64,000 bases of DNA from an uncultured Bacteroidales bacterium (lineage in GTDB: Bacteria; Bacteroidota; Bacteroidia; Bacteroidales; G3-4614): the NCBI GenBank assembly GCA_949297125.1, contig CASFRS010000020.1, positions 20,817-84,816 on the forward strand, read 5' to 3'. The notes below the pieces were generated by a model. The model searched no databases and was not told the DNA's origin. It saw nothing but the letters and a program-made list of their open reading frames with translations. Below, piece after piece: positions 51,709 through 60,842 of this stretch. Each line of letters opens with the position of its first letter. Position 1 is the first letter of the stretch. Position numbers and translations under genes: made by a program.

Positions 51709-52743
51709 CTATCTTTTTTCGTTCTTCTCTTTCATGGCAGCCATTATCTTGGCTTCCAGTTCATCGGCAAGTTCGGGATTGTCCTGAATGCACCTTTTGG
51801 CAGCATCGCGCCCCTGGCCGAGTTTGGAATCTTCATATGCGAACCATGATCCGCTCTTCTTGATAATTCCGTATTCCACGCCGAGGTCTATAATTTCGCC
51901 CGACCTTGAAATCCCTTCACCGAACATTATGTCGAATTCCGCTTTTCTGAAAGGAGGGGCAACCTTGTTCTTCACAACCTTTACACGGGTCTGGTTGCCT
52001 ATAACCTCCTCGCCGTCCTTAATCTGTGAAATCCTCCTTATATCCAGCCTTACCGAGGCATAGAATTTCAATGCGTTGCCACCCGTGGTAGTCTCGGGAT
52101 TCCCGAACATTATGCCTATCTTGTCCCGCAGCTGGTTTATGAATATACAGGTGGTGTTGGTTTTGCTTATCGTGGAAGTGAGTTTGCGGAGTGCCTGCGA
52201 CATGAGCCTGGCCTGAAGGCCCATTTTCGAGTCGCCCATTTCCCCTTCAAGTTCAGCTTTGGGCGTAAGGGCTGCAACCGAGTCTATAACCACAATATCT
52301 ACAGCCGAGGAGCGTATAAGCTGTTCGGCAATCTCAAGGGCCTGTTCTCCGCTGTCAGGTTGCGATATCCACAGGTTCTCCACATCCACACCCAGTTTCT
52401 CGGCGTAGAATCTGTCGAAGGCGTGTTCCGCATCTATTATAGCTGCTATCCCTCCGTTTTTCTGGGCTTCTGCAATGGCGTGTATTGCCAGCGTGGTCTT
52501 TCCCGAAGATTCGGGACCGTATATTTCAATGACCCTGCCGCGCGGATACCCGCCGACACCGAGGGCTGCGTTGAGGGCAATAGAGCCGGTGGAGATAACC
52601 GAGACTTCCTCTACGCGGTCGTCTCCCAGTTTCATTATCGAGCCTTTGCCGTAGCTCTTCTCTATTTTATCCATTGCCGCCTGCAAAGCTTTCAGCTTGT
52701 CGGCCGAGACAGCAACTTTCACCTTTTTGTCATCATTCTCCAT
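51709..52743 (-). CDS. recA: Recombinase RecA
   Basis: A 344-residue DNA strand-exchange ATPase and SOS co-protease. It shows the full family pattern: [14 protein letters not shown], Walker [10 protein letters not shown], the EHAFD motif, Walker [13 protein letters not shown], loop L2 with [18 protein letters not shown] and a short C-terminal tail. The N-terminal tail is lysine-rich and starts MENDDKK. No inteins or frame breaks. The upstream region has a -7-like TAAATTTG at 52793-52800. Confidence 0.98.
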   Translation of the reverse strand: MENDDKKVKVAVSADKLKALQAAMDKIEKSYGKGSIMKLGDDRVEEVSVISTGSIALNAALGVGGYPRGRVIEIYGPESSGKTTLAIHAIAEAQKNGGIAAIIDAEHAFDRFYAEKLGVDVENLWISQPDSGEQALEIAEQLIRSSAVDIVVIDSVAALTPKAELEGEMGDSKMGLQARLMSQALRKLTSTISKTNTTCIFINQLRDKIGIMFGNPETTTGGNALKFYASVRLDIRRISQIKDGEEVIGNQTRVKVVKNKVAPPFRKAEFDIMFGEGISRSGEIIDLGVEYGIIKKSGSWFAYEDSKLGQGRDAAKRCIQDNPELADELEAKIMAAMKEKNEKR

Positions 52744-52792
52744 AAAAGTAGTTTTAATAAATATTTAAGACAAACATTATTTATTCTCAATG

Positions 52793-52800
52793 CAAATTTA
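52793..52800 (-). promoter_or_regulatory. -7 element of recA
   Basis: TAAATTTG on the minus strand, about 50 bases before recA. No -33 TTTG at the right distance; no LexA box was recognised. Confidence 0.4.
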
Positions 52801-52801
52801 A

Positions 52802-52840
52802 TCCGCCGTATGTGCAACATATATGCACATGCGGCGGATT
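52802..52840. terminator. Hairpin between the lipoprotein gene and recA
   Basis: TCCGCCG-ATGTGCA paired with TGCACAT-CGGCGGA forms a strong stem 13 bases beyond the stop of the minus-strand lipoprotein gene. The following T run is weak (TTAAATTT), so terminator function is likely but not certain. Confidence 0.6.
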
Positions 52841-52852
52841 GTTGCTGATAAA

Positions 52853-53701
52853 TCAAATAGAATCATTCTTATGTTCCTCAATCTGGCGGTTCAGAACCAC
52901 TATGGCTCTCGATGCAATCACATCCTCTCTTTCCAGCGCCGCAATATTCTTTATAACCGTGGAGAGTTTGTAACTTTCGGTTATGGCCTTTCTCGTGGCG
53001 TTGTCGAGTTTGAAGGAGAAAGGCTTTTTCCCTTCATAGCTTACCGTAACCGGTCTGTTGCCGGCAGCTACCACAAAATCGGCAACAGGACGCATTTTAG
53101 GCTCGCTGTACGTAATTGTCTCGATGTTCCTGCCGTCTATGTAATACCTGTAGTTGCTTGCCCCGTCGTAGGGGACGGCAGAGGTCATGGCATAAGTGCC
53201 GTCGGGCAGGGAAACCTTTACCGACTCGTGCTGCAGGGGGTACGCGCCGCAATATACGCTGAGCAACTGCATCTCGCCCTTCTCCGTAACCTGAATGCGC
53301 AGGCACGACTTTTCCTGGCTCAGTTTGTTCGGGTTGTTCTTGTAAACCAATAGCCCTTCGGTTTGATATTCGTCATCCTTGATAAGGTCGAATTCGCCAA
53401 GAAGCCTTTCCTGCTCCTCCCGGTATATCGGCATCAAACTGTCCACCCGCTTCAGAATCTCTTCATTTAAGGCCCGTTCTATTACTCTCGACAACTGCAA
53501 CCCAGCCCTTATTTCGTCGAAAGCCTTTGGACCGAGAATTTCAATGCTGTCTATCATTGACTTGGCCTTGTCGTACTGGCCCGATTCATACAGGGCCTTG
53601 GCTTTCATGTAGGCACTCCTGGCTTCCTTGTCGTTTCCCGAACAGGATACGCAGAAAACCGTAACGGCAACAGCCAGAAAACGGAAGATTCTATACTTCA
53701 T
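52853..53701 (-). CDS. Lipoprotein with TPR-like N-terminus, hypothetical
   Basis: A 282-residue exported lipoprotein (Cys20 in VFCVSCSGND). Residues 25-60 contain a TPR-like helix pair (YMKAKALYESGQYDKAKSMIDSI), followed by a helical stretch, then a beta-rich region with LLSVYCGAYPLQHESVKVSLPDGT and YYIDGRNIETITYSEPKM, and a final helical tail. I do not recognise a characterised family. It lies between recA and the DUF4301 gene in the same direction. Confidence 0.75.
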   Translation of the reverse strand: MKYRIFRFLAVAVTVFCVSCSGNDKEARSAYMKAKALYESGQYDKAKSMIDSIEILGPKAFDEIRAGLQLSRVIERALNEEILKRVDSLMPIYREEQERLLGEFDLIKDDEYQTEGLLVYKNNPNKLSQEKSCLRIQVTEKGEMQLLSVYCGAYPLQHESVKVSLPDGTYAMTSAVPYDGASNYRYYIDGRNIETITYSEPKMRPVADFVVAAGNRPVTVSYEGKKPFSFKLDNATRKAITESYKLSTVIKNIAALEREDVIASRAIVVLNRQIEEHKNDSI

Positions 53702-53722
53702 ACCAGATATGAAACTGTTTTT

Positions 53723-55255
53723 TTAAGAATGAGCCGGACGCAACAAATCGTTTACGGTCTTGACCGGATTGAAAGTCTCTATCGGAACCTCAACGAAAAC
53801 GGTGTTCCAGTCCGACATCGCGCCGTTCCACAATCCCGGGCGTTCAAGAGCCTTGAGAACTTTCCCGCTTTTCGATTTTTCCGATATGAATCCCGTGTTC
53901 TTATCCACGAAACCGGGCAGGTTGTATTTGTTCCCGTTCCAGTCTTTCACGGCGCATACAAGGTCTACCGGATTAAAATGTGTGGAATTCTCGAATGCGC
54001 TTTTAGCCTCGGCCTGCATCATGTTAATCTGGCTGCTTTCAAGAATCTGAGGAGAATAAGTCCCGTCCTCGTTATAAGCAAGGAACGGACCACCGCCCGG
54101 TTCTCCCACATTCTTTACCATGCCGCAGACACGCAGCGGCCGACGCAGTTTCTTCAGCAGGTACATGGCCAGGTCGCTGTCTTCCATGTCTTTAATCTCA
54201 TGGTGGCGGACCATGAGGACTTTCTGGACAAATGCGATTATCTCGCGCAGGTCCTCAATTGTGTAGTTCCCTTTTTCAAGCATCCTGCCGTAATTGAATA
54301 TCTTTTCCTGCAACGAAGCTATTACGCCGCCCAGAGCTTTCTTGTATTTTACGGTAATCCCTTTTTCCCTGTCGGGAACTACATTGTCTATGTTCTTTAT
54401 GAAAATTATATCGGCGTCTATTTCGTTCAGGTTCTCTATGAGAGAGCCGTGTCCGCCCGGTCTGAAAAGGAGTTTGCCCCCGTCTCTGAACGGTTCGTTG
54501 TTTTCATCGGCGGCAATAGTATCCGTCTGCGGCTTTTGCTCCGAAAAAGAGATATTGTATTTGACCCCGAACTTTTTCTCGTAGAGGGGAAGGACCTCCG
54601 AAACGAGTTTCTTGAAGAACGGGAGATGATCGTGCGAAACAGTAAAATGGATATTGACCGTACCGTCCGTATTTTTCGCGTACATTGCGCCTTCGGCCAG
54701 GTGCTCCTCCATTGCCGTCCGCGGTCCGTCTTCGTCGTATTTATGGAACAGCAGCAACCCTTTCGGCAGCCACCCGTAATTCAGCCCTTGTTCCAGAAGC
54801 AGGTTCTTGACAACGCGTTTATATTCGCCGTCCCTTATCAGGTCGGCTACGCCCGAGCCGTTCTCGTTTTTTATGCAAGCGTCGTCAAGAGCCTTGAAGA
54901 AGGCGAACGATTCTATTTCGGAGAAGAACTTCTTTTCAAAATCTGTGGTGGGCTCCATGTACGGGGCATCCAAAAAAGCGAAAAGGTTCTTGAACATCCT
55001 GCTTGCCGCGCCCGAGGCCGGTACGAACTTGACAATCCTTGCCCCGCCTTTCGAGAACTCTTCCCACTTTGACACATATCCGTCGCATTCGCTGTCGGAC
55101 ATCCTTACAATGCCTTCGCCTACCGTAGCTCCCTGTTCAATTTTAAGATAGGGAAACCCCTTTTTAAACGACTCCAGTTGTTCTTCTACAACTTCCAAAG
55201 CTATCCCCTTGCTTTCAATCTGTTCAAGATCTCTTTCGGAAAAATGGTACTTCAT
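53723..55255 (-). CDS. DUF4301 family protein
   Basis: A 510-residue cytoplasmic protein typical of Bacteroidetes. Conserved pieces are KFVPASGAASRMFKNLF, LPKGLLLFHKYDEDGPRTAMEEHLAEGAMYA, LLFRPGGHGSLIENLNEIDADIIFIKNIDNVVP and CGMVKNVGEPGGGPFLAYNEDGTYSPQI. The PASGAASRM and GGHGSLI segments look like the nucleotide-sugar loops of a nucleotidyltransferase-like fold, but the substrate is unknown. The start codon at 55253-55255 precedes MKYHFSERDLEQIESKGI, the normal beginning. Confidence 0.88.
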   Translation of the reverse strand: MKYHFSERDLEQIESKGIALEVVEEQLESFKKGFPYLKIEQGATVGEGIVRMSDSECDGYVSKWEEFSKGGARIVKFVPASGAASRMFKNLFAFLDAPYMEPTTDFEKKFFSEIESFAFFKALDDACIKNENGSGVADLIRDGEYKRVVKNLLLEQGLNYGWLPKGLLLFHKYDEDGPRTAMEEHLAEGAMYAKNTDGTVNIHFTVSHDHLPFFKKLVSEVLPLYEKKFGVKYNISFSEQKPQTDTIAADENNEPFRDGGKLLFRPGGHGSLIENLNEIDADIIFIKNIDNVVPDREKGITVKYKKALGGVIASLQEKIFNYGRMLEKGNYTIEDLREIIAFVQKVLMVRHHEIKDMEDSDLAMYLLKKLRRPLRVCGMVKNVGEPGGGPFLAYNEDGTYSPQILESSQINMMQAEAKSAFENSTHFNPVDLVCAVKDWNGNKYNLPGFVDKNTGFISEKSKSGKVLKALERPGLWNGAMSDWNTVFVEVPIETFNPVKTVNDLLRPAHS

Positions 55256-55580
55256 ACTATTATCTTTTTATTTGGCGGTATTGTGTGCCGTCATGGTTTG
55301 TTTTTTTGTTCAACTCTATCGGACAATTGCCCGCTTTCCGTAGGCCATGGACCGCGAAACAGCGGGCAACCTGCATAGCCGCTTTCCGCGTCCGGTCCCT
55401 GTGGCCCCGTAGCAAGCCCATTGCGCCATAGGCCCGGCTTATACGGGACATGGTTTTAAAAAAAACCGGCCGGGCCGGGTCCTCCCCTATATCCTACAAA
55501 TATAGTAATTAACAATTACAACTCAATGCCGTTAGTGTAAAAATTAATATATTTGGGCAGATTTTACATACGGCACCGAC
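55256..55580. other. Divergent intergenic region with RSH promoter
   Basis: This 325-base region between divergent genes contains the -7 motif TATATTTG at 55548-55555, 25 bases before the RSH start codon. The rest is GC-rich with small inverted repeats (CCGGCCGGGCCGG near 55468) but no gene or strong terminator. Confidence 0.5.
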
Positions 55581-57797
55581 ATGCAGAAGCAGAGCATCCT
55601 CGACGATAGCGAGAGACGTGAGTTCATCGTATCGTATGCCCGACTCAGGCGGCAGACAAGCGATATCATAGACCCTGAAAAGTTCAAGGCCATAAAAGAG
55701 ACGATAGTGTCGGCAATAGAACTCGGCCGGTACGGCCGAGACAAACACGGCAACAGCCTCCTTTTGCGGAACATAAATACTGCCCTTATCCTTTCGCGTG
55801 AGGTCGGGCTGGAGTCCAATACCCTTGTAGCCATACTGCTTTACAATATCGTTGCCGAAGGGGTGAAGAGCGTGGAAGATGTGGAAAAGGAGTACGGCGC
55901 CGATGTTGCCACGCTCATCACGCGGCTTATAAAAACCGAAAGCCTCTATTCCCGCAATACTACGGTAAAAAGCGACAATTTCCGCAAGCTGTTCCTCTCT
56001 TTTGCCGAAGATGCCCGGGTTATAATGATACTTATAGCCGACTGTCTCTGCCTTATGCGAATGATAAATACGCATCCCGACAACGACTACCGGGTAAGCA
56101 TCGCATCCGAGGCGTCTTACCTCTACGCCCCTCTGGCGCACCGTTTAGGGCTGTACAAGATAAAATCGGAACTTGAGGACCTTTCGCTGAAATATACGAA
56201 CCGCGAGGTCTATGACATGATAGCTTCCAACCTGAACCAGACTAAGGCCAAACGCGACAAATATATAGCCTCCTTCATAGCTCCTATAAAAAAGATGCTT
56301 GAGGAAGAAGGCTTCAGGTTTGAAATAAAAGGGCGGACAAAGTCCATATCCTCCATATACAACAAGATGAAGAAGCAGAAGGTCGAATTTAAGGATATCT
56401 ATGACCTGTTTGCAATCCGAATCATACTCGATACTCCGTTGGAGAAGGAGAAATCCGACTGTTGGAGGGTGTTTACGCTGATTACCGCCATGTATACCCC
56501 CAATCCCTCGCGTATGCGCGACTGGCTTACCATACCCAAGAGCAACGGGTATGAATCGCTGCATATAACCGTATTGGGCCCTGAATCCAGGTGGGTGGAA
56601 GTGCAGATACGTACCGTGCGGATGAATGAAATAGCGGAGCAGGGTCTGGCGGCGCACTGGAGGTACAAAGGTGTGCGTAGCGAGAGCGGGCTTGACGATT
56701 GGCTCAACAGCATGCGCGAAGTGCTGGAGAGTTCCGATGAAAAGGCGACGCTCGACATAATAAAGGATTTCAGCAAGGACAATTACGACAAAGAAGTTTT
56801 CGTATTCTCGCCTAAAGGCGACCTGTACAAATTGGGGCGCGGGGCTACCGTGCTCGATTTTGCGTATCTTATACATACCGGATTGGGAAACCGGTGCGTG
56901 GGGGCAAAGGTAAATGAACGCAACCAGCCGATAAAATACCAGTTGAAAAGCGGCGATACGGTAGAGATTCTGACTTCGTCGCAGCAGACCCCCAAGCAGG
57001 ACTGGCTGAAGATTGCCGTATTGCCCCGTACCCGTTCCAAAATACGCCAGTCGTTGAAGGAAGCCGAGAACCGCGAAGCAGAGTTCGGGAAAGAGATGCT
57101 TATGCGCCGCTTCAAGAACCGGAAAATAGAGCCCGAAGAGTCGCTTATGACAAAATTGATAAAAAAGCTCGGGTTCAAGGTAGCGACAATGTTTTATTCC
57201 GCCCTCTCGCAAGGGCGCATAGATGTAAACGATGCGATAGACAAGTACGTCGAGATACAGAAAGAGGAGACGGAAGGCCTTGCCGTCCAGCGCCCGGCAG
57301 AAGAATACGTGCAGCAGTCCCATATCGCGGCCGACGGCGAGGACATACTGGTAATAGACGAATCGCTCAAGGACATAGACTACAAGCTGGCGCGTTGCTG
57401 CAATCCCATATACGGCGATGAAGTATTCGGGTTCATTACATCGCAGGGAGGGATAAAGATACACAAGAAAGAGTGTCCCAATGCCCCCGACCTGCGCAAA
57501 CGTTACGGATACCGCATAGTAAAGGCCCGCTGGTCGGGCAAATCGGGTACGCAATATGCAGCGGTACTCCGTATAGTAGGGCACGACGATATAGGGATAG
57601 TAACCAATATTACCTCCATAATCTCAAAGGAAGCAGGGGTAACAATGCGCAATATCTCTATCGAGTCCAATGACGGGCTCTTCCAGGGGCACCTGACGGT
57701 AATGGTCTCCGATACTTACGTACTGGAGAGCCTGATAAAGAAGATACGCACAGTAAAGGGCGTGAAAAGCGTGGAACGGGCTGCCGACCTCCAATAA
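55581..57797 (+). CDS. relA: RelA/SpoT homologue with degenerate hydrolase domain
   Basis: A 738-residue (p)ppGpp enzyme. The N-terminal HD domain (to about 180) has lost its active residues: the usual LHDVVEDT reads LYNIVAEG (residues 87-94), the first metal His region reads LLLRNINTAL, and KLADRLHNMR reads LIADCLCLMR. The synthetase domain (about 230-345) is intact, with GRTKSISSIYNKM, YDLFAIRII, NGYESLH and EVQIRT. TGS (about 395-460), a zinc-finger/CC region with RCCNPIYGDEVFGF and a C-terminal ACT domain follow. It should therefore make but not degrade (p)ppGpp. It is cotranscribed with a metallophosphoesterase gene 12 bases downstream. Confidence 0.94.
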   Translation: MQKQSILDDSERREFIVSYARLRRQTSDIIDPEKFKAIKETIVSAIELGRYGRDKHGNSLLLRNINTALILSREVGLESNTLVAILLYNIVAEGVKSVEDVEKEYGADVATLITRLIKTESLYSRNTTVKSDNFRKLFLSFAEDARVIMILIADCLCLMRMINTHPDNDYRVSIASEASYLYAPLAHRLGLYKIKSELEDLSLKYTNREVYDMIASNLNQTKAKRDKYIASFIAPIKKMLEEEGFRFEIKGRTKSISSIYNKMKKQKVEFKDIYDLFAIRIILDTPLEKEKSDCWRVFTLITAMYTPNPSRMRDWLTIPKSNGYESLHITVLGPESRWVEVQIRTVRMNEIAEQGLAAHWRYKGVRSESGLDDWLNSMREVLESSDEKATLDIIKDFSKDNYDKEVFVFSPKGDLYKLGRGATVLDFAYLIHTGLGNRCVGAKVNERNQPIKYQLKSGDTVEILTSSQQTPKQDWLKIAVLPRTRSKIRQSLKEAENREAEFGKEMLMRRFKNRKIEPEESLMTKLIKKLGFKVATMFYSALSQGRIDVNDAIDKYVEIQKEETEGLAVQRPAEEYVQQSHIAADGEDILVIDESLKDIDYKLARCCNPIYGDEVFGFITSQGGIKIHKKECPNAPDLRKRYGYRIVKARWSGKSGTQYAAVLRIVGHDDIGIVTNITSIISKEAGVTMRNISIESNDGLFQGHLTVMVSDTYVLESLIKKIRTVKGVKSVERAADLQ

Positions 57798-57809
57798 AAA
57801 CGGAATGTT

Positions 57810-59192
57810 ATGAAACAGGGGAGAAACAAGGTTATAAAACTACTGGCGATACTGGTCGTGCTTGCGGTACTGTCGGTATGGCTCAAGTCGAGGTGGGGCG
57901 TATGGTTCGGCAATCTGCCGGAGCCGGAATACGGTTCGCCGACCAGTCCGTCGCGCATAATCATGACGTGTAGCGGAGAGAACCCCGGTACGCGCATATT
58001 CAGTTGGGTATATGGCACTACGCCGGTATCGGCTACGGTAGAGATAGCCGATACCCTGACTGGCGATACACTGGAGGTAACGGCCGTGGCATCCCGTTTC
58101 AGATCCCGTTCGGGAGAGGCTGTATATTACAAGGCGAAGGCAGAGGGGCTGAAACCGTCGGTGTATACGTACCGGATATGCCACCCCTCCGATACGACCG
58201 ATGCACGGACGTTCAGGGTGCAGTCTCCTGAAGAGAGAACCCGTTTCATATTTATAGGCGACATACAGGATGTGCCCGGAGGGATATCCCGAAGCCTGTT
58301 CCGGGAGATAGATTCCCTTTACCCCCGTATGACACTTTATGTGCTGGGCGGCGATGTAATAGAACGCCCCATGAACTGCTATTGGGATTACTGGTATTCA
58401 ACAATGGCGGAAATCGTGGCAGGTACGCCAGTAATCGCGGCGGCGGGCAACCATGAATATCTCAAAGGGTTTCCCCCGGAACTGGAAGAACGCTTCTATT
58501 ACGCATTCCCGATATTCGACCGTGAAGGCAGCGGCGGCAATGCCTGTGCATACGTGCAGACAGACAAGGCGGCGTTTTTCATATTGGACAGCAATAAGGA
58601 ATTCTGGACATACCCGGCGCAACGCCGCTGGCTCGAACGGAAGATGGGCAGTTGCAAGGCTAAATGGAAGATTGTGGTATTGCACCATCCCCTCTACTCG
58701 ATGCGGGGGAAACTGAACAATATACTCCAGCGCATCGCATTCAATCCCGTAATAAAAAAATACGGCGCCGCACTTGTGCTGCAAGGGCATGAGCACGCCT
58801 ATATGCGCAGGGCCGCGACGGATGACGGCGGCAGATATACAACACCGGTATACATAACCGGACACTGTTCGCCTAAAAATTACAGGATAGAATTCAGCGG
58901 CGGTGCACAGAGATACGGAGGCGGAGACCGCTACTACCAATATGTGGAAATATCGGACGATACGTTGACGGTTGAAACCTATAACTCTTCACACCAGTTG
59001 TACGACAAGCTGCTGGTAACGGATTCATGCGGGATAAGGAAGGTGGAAACTCCTCCCGTACCGCTTCCCGAAACCGTAACGGTAACGCCCGATGTTGCCC
59101 CCACTCCCGAAAAAGCGGCTGAGTACAGGCACGACATAGAGAGATACATGGCATCGAAGCGGAACGCATCCTCCGGCGGCAGCTGCAAGTAG
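57810..59192 (+). CDS. Purple acid phosphatase-like metallophosphoesterase
   Basis: A 460-residue protein with an N-terminal membrane anchor or uncleaved signal (KLLAILVVLAVLSVWL), an FN3-like domain (SGENPGTRIFSWVYGT to TFRVQ) and a calcineurin-like domain with GDIQD, GGDVIE, AGNHEY, VLHHPLYS and LQGHEHAYMRR. All metal-binding motifs are present. It faces the periplasm and probably hydrolyses a phosphoester. The C-terminus has a Pro/Thr-rich linker and a helical tail. It follows the RSH gene by 12 bases, which suggests cotranscription but not a shared substrate. Confidence 0.9.
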   Translation: MKQGRNKVIKLLAILVVLAVLSVWLKSRWGVWFGNLPEPEYGSPTSPSRIIMTCSGENPGTRIFSWVYGTTPVSATVEIADTLTGDTLEVTAVASRFRSRSGEAVYYKAKAEGLKPSVYTYRICHPSDTTDARTFRVQSPEERTRFIFIGDIQDVPGGISRSLFREIDSLYPRMTLYVLGGDVIERPMNCYWDYWYSTMAEIVAGTPVIAAAGNHEYLKGFPPELEERFYYAFPIFDREGSGGNACAYVQTDKAAFFILDSNKEFWTYPAQRRWLERKMGSCKAKWKIVVLHHPLYSMRGKLNNILQRIAFNPVIKKYGAALVLQGHEHAYMRRAATDDGGRYTTPVYITGHCSPKNYRIEFSGGAQRYGGGDRYYQYVEISDDTLTVETYNSSHQLYDKLLVTDSCGIRKVETPPVPLPETVTVTPDVAPTPEKAAEYRHDIERYMASKRNASSGGSCK

Positions 59193-59272
59193 CGTATCCC
59201 GGTATAGGATGCAATAGCGCGTATACAGAAACGGCATGCCCGGGCGGCAGCGGCCGGATGTGTTATGATGAA

Positions 59273-59314
59273 ACGGCAAGCGCGTGCAGAATTGTTTCCG
59301 CACGCGCTTGCCGT
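59273..59314. terminator. Strong inverted repeat between convergent genes
   Basis: A perfect 15-base stem ACGGCAAGCGCGTGC with a 12-base loop. Flanking T or A runs are weak. Likely transcription end for the phosphoesterase gene and possibly for the gene on the other strand. Confidence 0.7.
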
Positions 59315-59385
59315 ATGTAATATCCATTATTCCCGTACTGCCGGCAGTCTTGCCTTTTGCATGCCGGATACTGAAAAGCCGGAAA

Positions 59386-59943
59386 TTATCTGTAGCTGTC
59401 CGGGTCGTCCGAAAAATCGAGCCCGCTGAATCCTTCAATATCCAGTTCGTCGTCGTTGTATCCGGTTTCCATGCCGTAGTCATTGTCTATATCCATGCCC
59501 GGCATGGCTTCGGGGTATTTCTTGTCGAGTTCCTCAACAGAGAGTATCTGTCTGGGAGGAGTCCCCTTCAATTTTGTAACAGGCTTGTCGACAGTTGCGC
59601 CGAACTCTATCTTGCGCAATTCCATGAAAAGGGCCCTGTCGCCCATCATGTCGTAGACAAACAGCAGGCGCTGGTGCTCGTCTTCAACGAACTCGTTTAT
59701 TCTGGTACTGTCCATGGTCCAGGAATCCTCGTCCGACGAAGTGTCCATTTCAAAAAGGGTAATTTCCGTTTTCTTTTCCCAGTTATCCTCGCACACGAAG
59801 AACGACGTCAACTGGTCTTTCGTATAATTCAAGGCCTCTATGATGGCATCGTTCAGTTGCAGAAAGGTGGATTCGGGGTCTATCTTTACCTCGAGCGAAA
59901 AATCCTCGACCTCGTCGGAGAGTAATAAAAATTTATATATCAT
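59386..59943 (-). CDS. pRiA4b ORF-3-like protein (IS1096 TnpR-like domain)
   Basis: A 185-residue acidic cytoplasmic protein. The N-terminal 130 residues follow the plasmid pRiA4b ORF-3 domain: FSLEVKIDPESTFLQLNDAIIEAL, SFFVCEDNW and FVYDMMGDRALFMELRKIE. The tail is rich in Asp/Glu and Tyr (DIDNDYGMETGYNDDELDIEG). In Bacteroidetes this occurs as a stand-alone chromosomal gene. No transposon parts are near, so despite the family name it is not evidence of a mobile element. Function unknown. Confidence 0.82.
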   Translation of the reverse strand: MIYKFLLLSDEVEDFSLEVKIDPESTFLQLNDAIIEALNYTKDQLTSFFVCEDNWEKKTEITLFEMDTSSDEDSWTMDSTRINEFVEDEHQRLLFVYDMMGDRALFMELRKIEFGATVDKPVTKLKGTPPRQILSVEELDKKYPEAMPGMDIDNDYGMETGYNDDELDIEGFSGLDFSDDPDSYR

Positions 59944-60060
59944 CTTCTTAAATCAATAAATGATAAAACATAAATTCAAAATACAACAACTTAACGGTAT
60001 GGCATTAATAAAGTTCCGGTTGCCGTATTGTTCAGCCTGCATTTAAGTTGTGCTGCCGGA

Positions 60061-60831
60061 TTATTTCCTGATTATGCCCCGTGTCGAACCGTTGATGAAA
60101 TTCATTATGTTGTCCCTCTCTTCCGATTGGGGAACTTCGGTCATGATTTTCTCCATAGCTTTTGAGTTGTTCAACCCCGACATATATATAATACGGTATA
60201 TTTCCTGTATCGATGCTATTTTCTCGGGCGTGAAACCTCTGCGTTGGAGACCTATCAGGTTTATTCCGGCGAAGAATGTGGGAACGTGTCCTGCTATGAT
60301 GTACGGGGGGATATCCTTGTTTACGTGCGAACCGCCCTGAATCATGACGTGCGCCCCGATCTTCGTAAACTGGTGGACCAGTGTGCCGCCTCCGATAGTC
60401 GCGAAATCGGCTATTTCAACCTCCCCTGCAATTTGCGTGGCATTGGCAACGATAATGTTGTCCTGCAGGATGCAGTCGTGCGCAATATGCGAGTATGCCA
60501 TTATAAGGCAGCGGTTGCCTATAACGGTTTTGCCGCGCGAAGCAGTACCGCGGTTTACAGTTGCAAATTCGCGGATGGTAGTATTGTCTCCAATTTCTGC
60601 CGTACTGTATTCTCCCTTGAATTTCAGGTCCTGGGGCTCGCCGGCTATAACTGCCGAAGAGCATATCTTGCAGTTTTTCCCAATCCTTGCGCCATTCAGG
60701 ACGCAGGCGTTTGAGTCTATTCTCGTACCGTCGCCTATAACCACATCTTCCTCTATTGTAACAAAAGGACCGATAACCACATCCTTGCCTATTTTGGCAT
60801 TGGGGTGTACGTATGAAAGTGAGTTATACAT
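60061..60831 (-). CDS. lpxA: UDP-GlcNAc O-acyltransferase LpxA
   Basis: A 256-residue cytoplasmic trimer that starts lipid A synthesis by 3-O-acylation of UDP-GlcNAc. The left-handed beta helix is visible as hexapeptide repeats from IGKDVVIGPFVTIEEDVVIG onward. The catalytic His lies in MAYSHIAHDC, and the C-terminal helical domain begins after HVPTFFAGINLIGLQRRGF. It is the last gene of a minus-strand run lpxD, lpxC-fabZ, lpxA with gaps of only 11-15 bases. Confidence 0.97.
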   Translation of the reverse strand: MYNSLSYVHPNAKIGKDVVIGPFVTIEEDVVIGDGTRIDSNACVLNGARIGKNCKICSSAVIAGEPQDLKFKGEYSTAEIGDNTTIREFATVNRGTASRGKTVIGNRCLIMAYSHIAHDCILQDNIIVANATQIAGEVEIADFATIGGGTLVHQFTKIGAHVMIQGGSHVNKDIPPYIIAGHVPTFFAGINLIGLQRRGFTPEKIASIQEIYRIIYMSGLNNSKAMEKIMTEVPQSEERDNIMNFINGSTRGIIRK

Positions 60832-60842
60832 CTCTCTCTTTT

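Noticed and set aside
56145..57584. 479-codon open frame antisense to the RSH gene
   Set aside because: The sense strand has all RSH motifs; the antisense translation has none.
59386..59943. Mobile element suggested by the IS1096 TnpR-like family name
   Set aside because: No transposase, inverted repeats or target duplication nearby; the gene is of a type found as stable chromosomal gene in Bacteroidetes.
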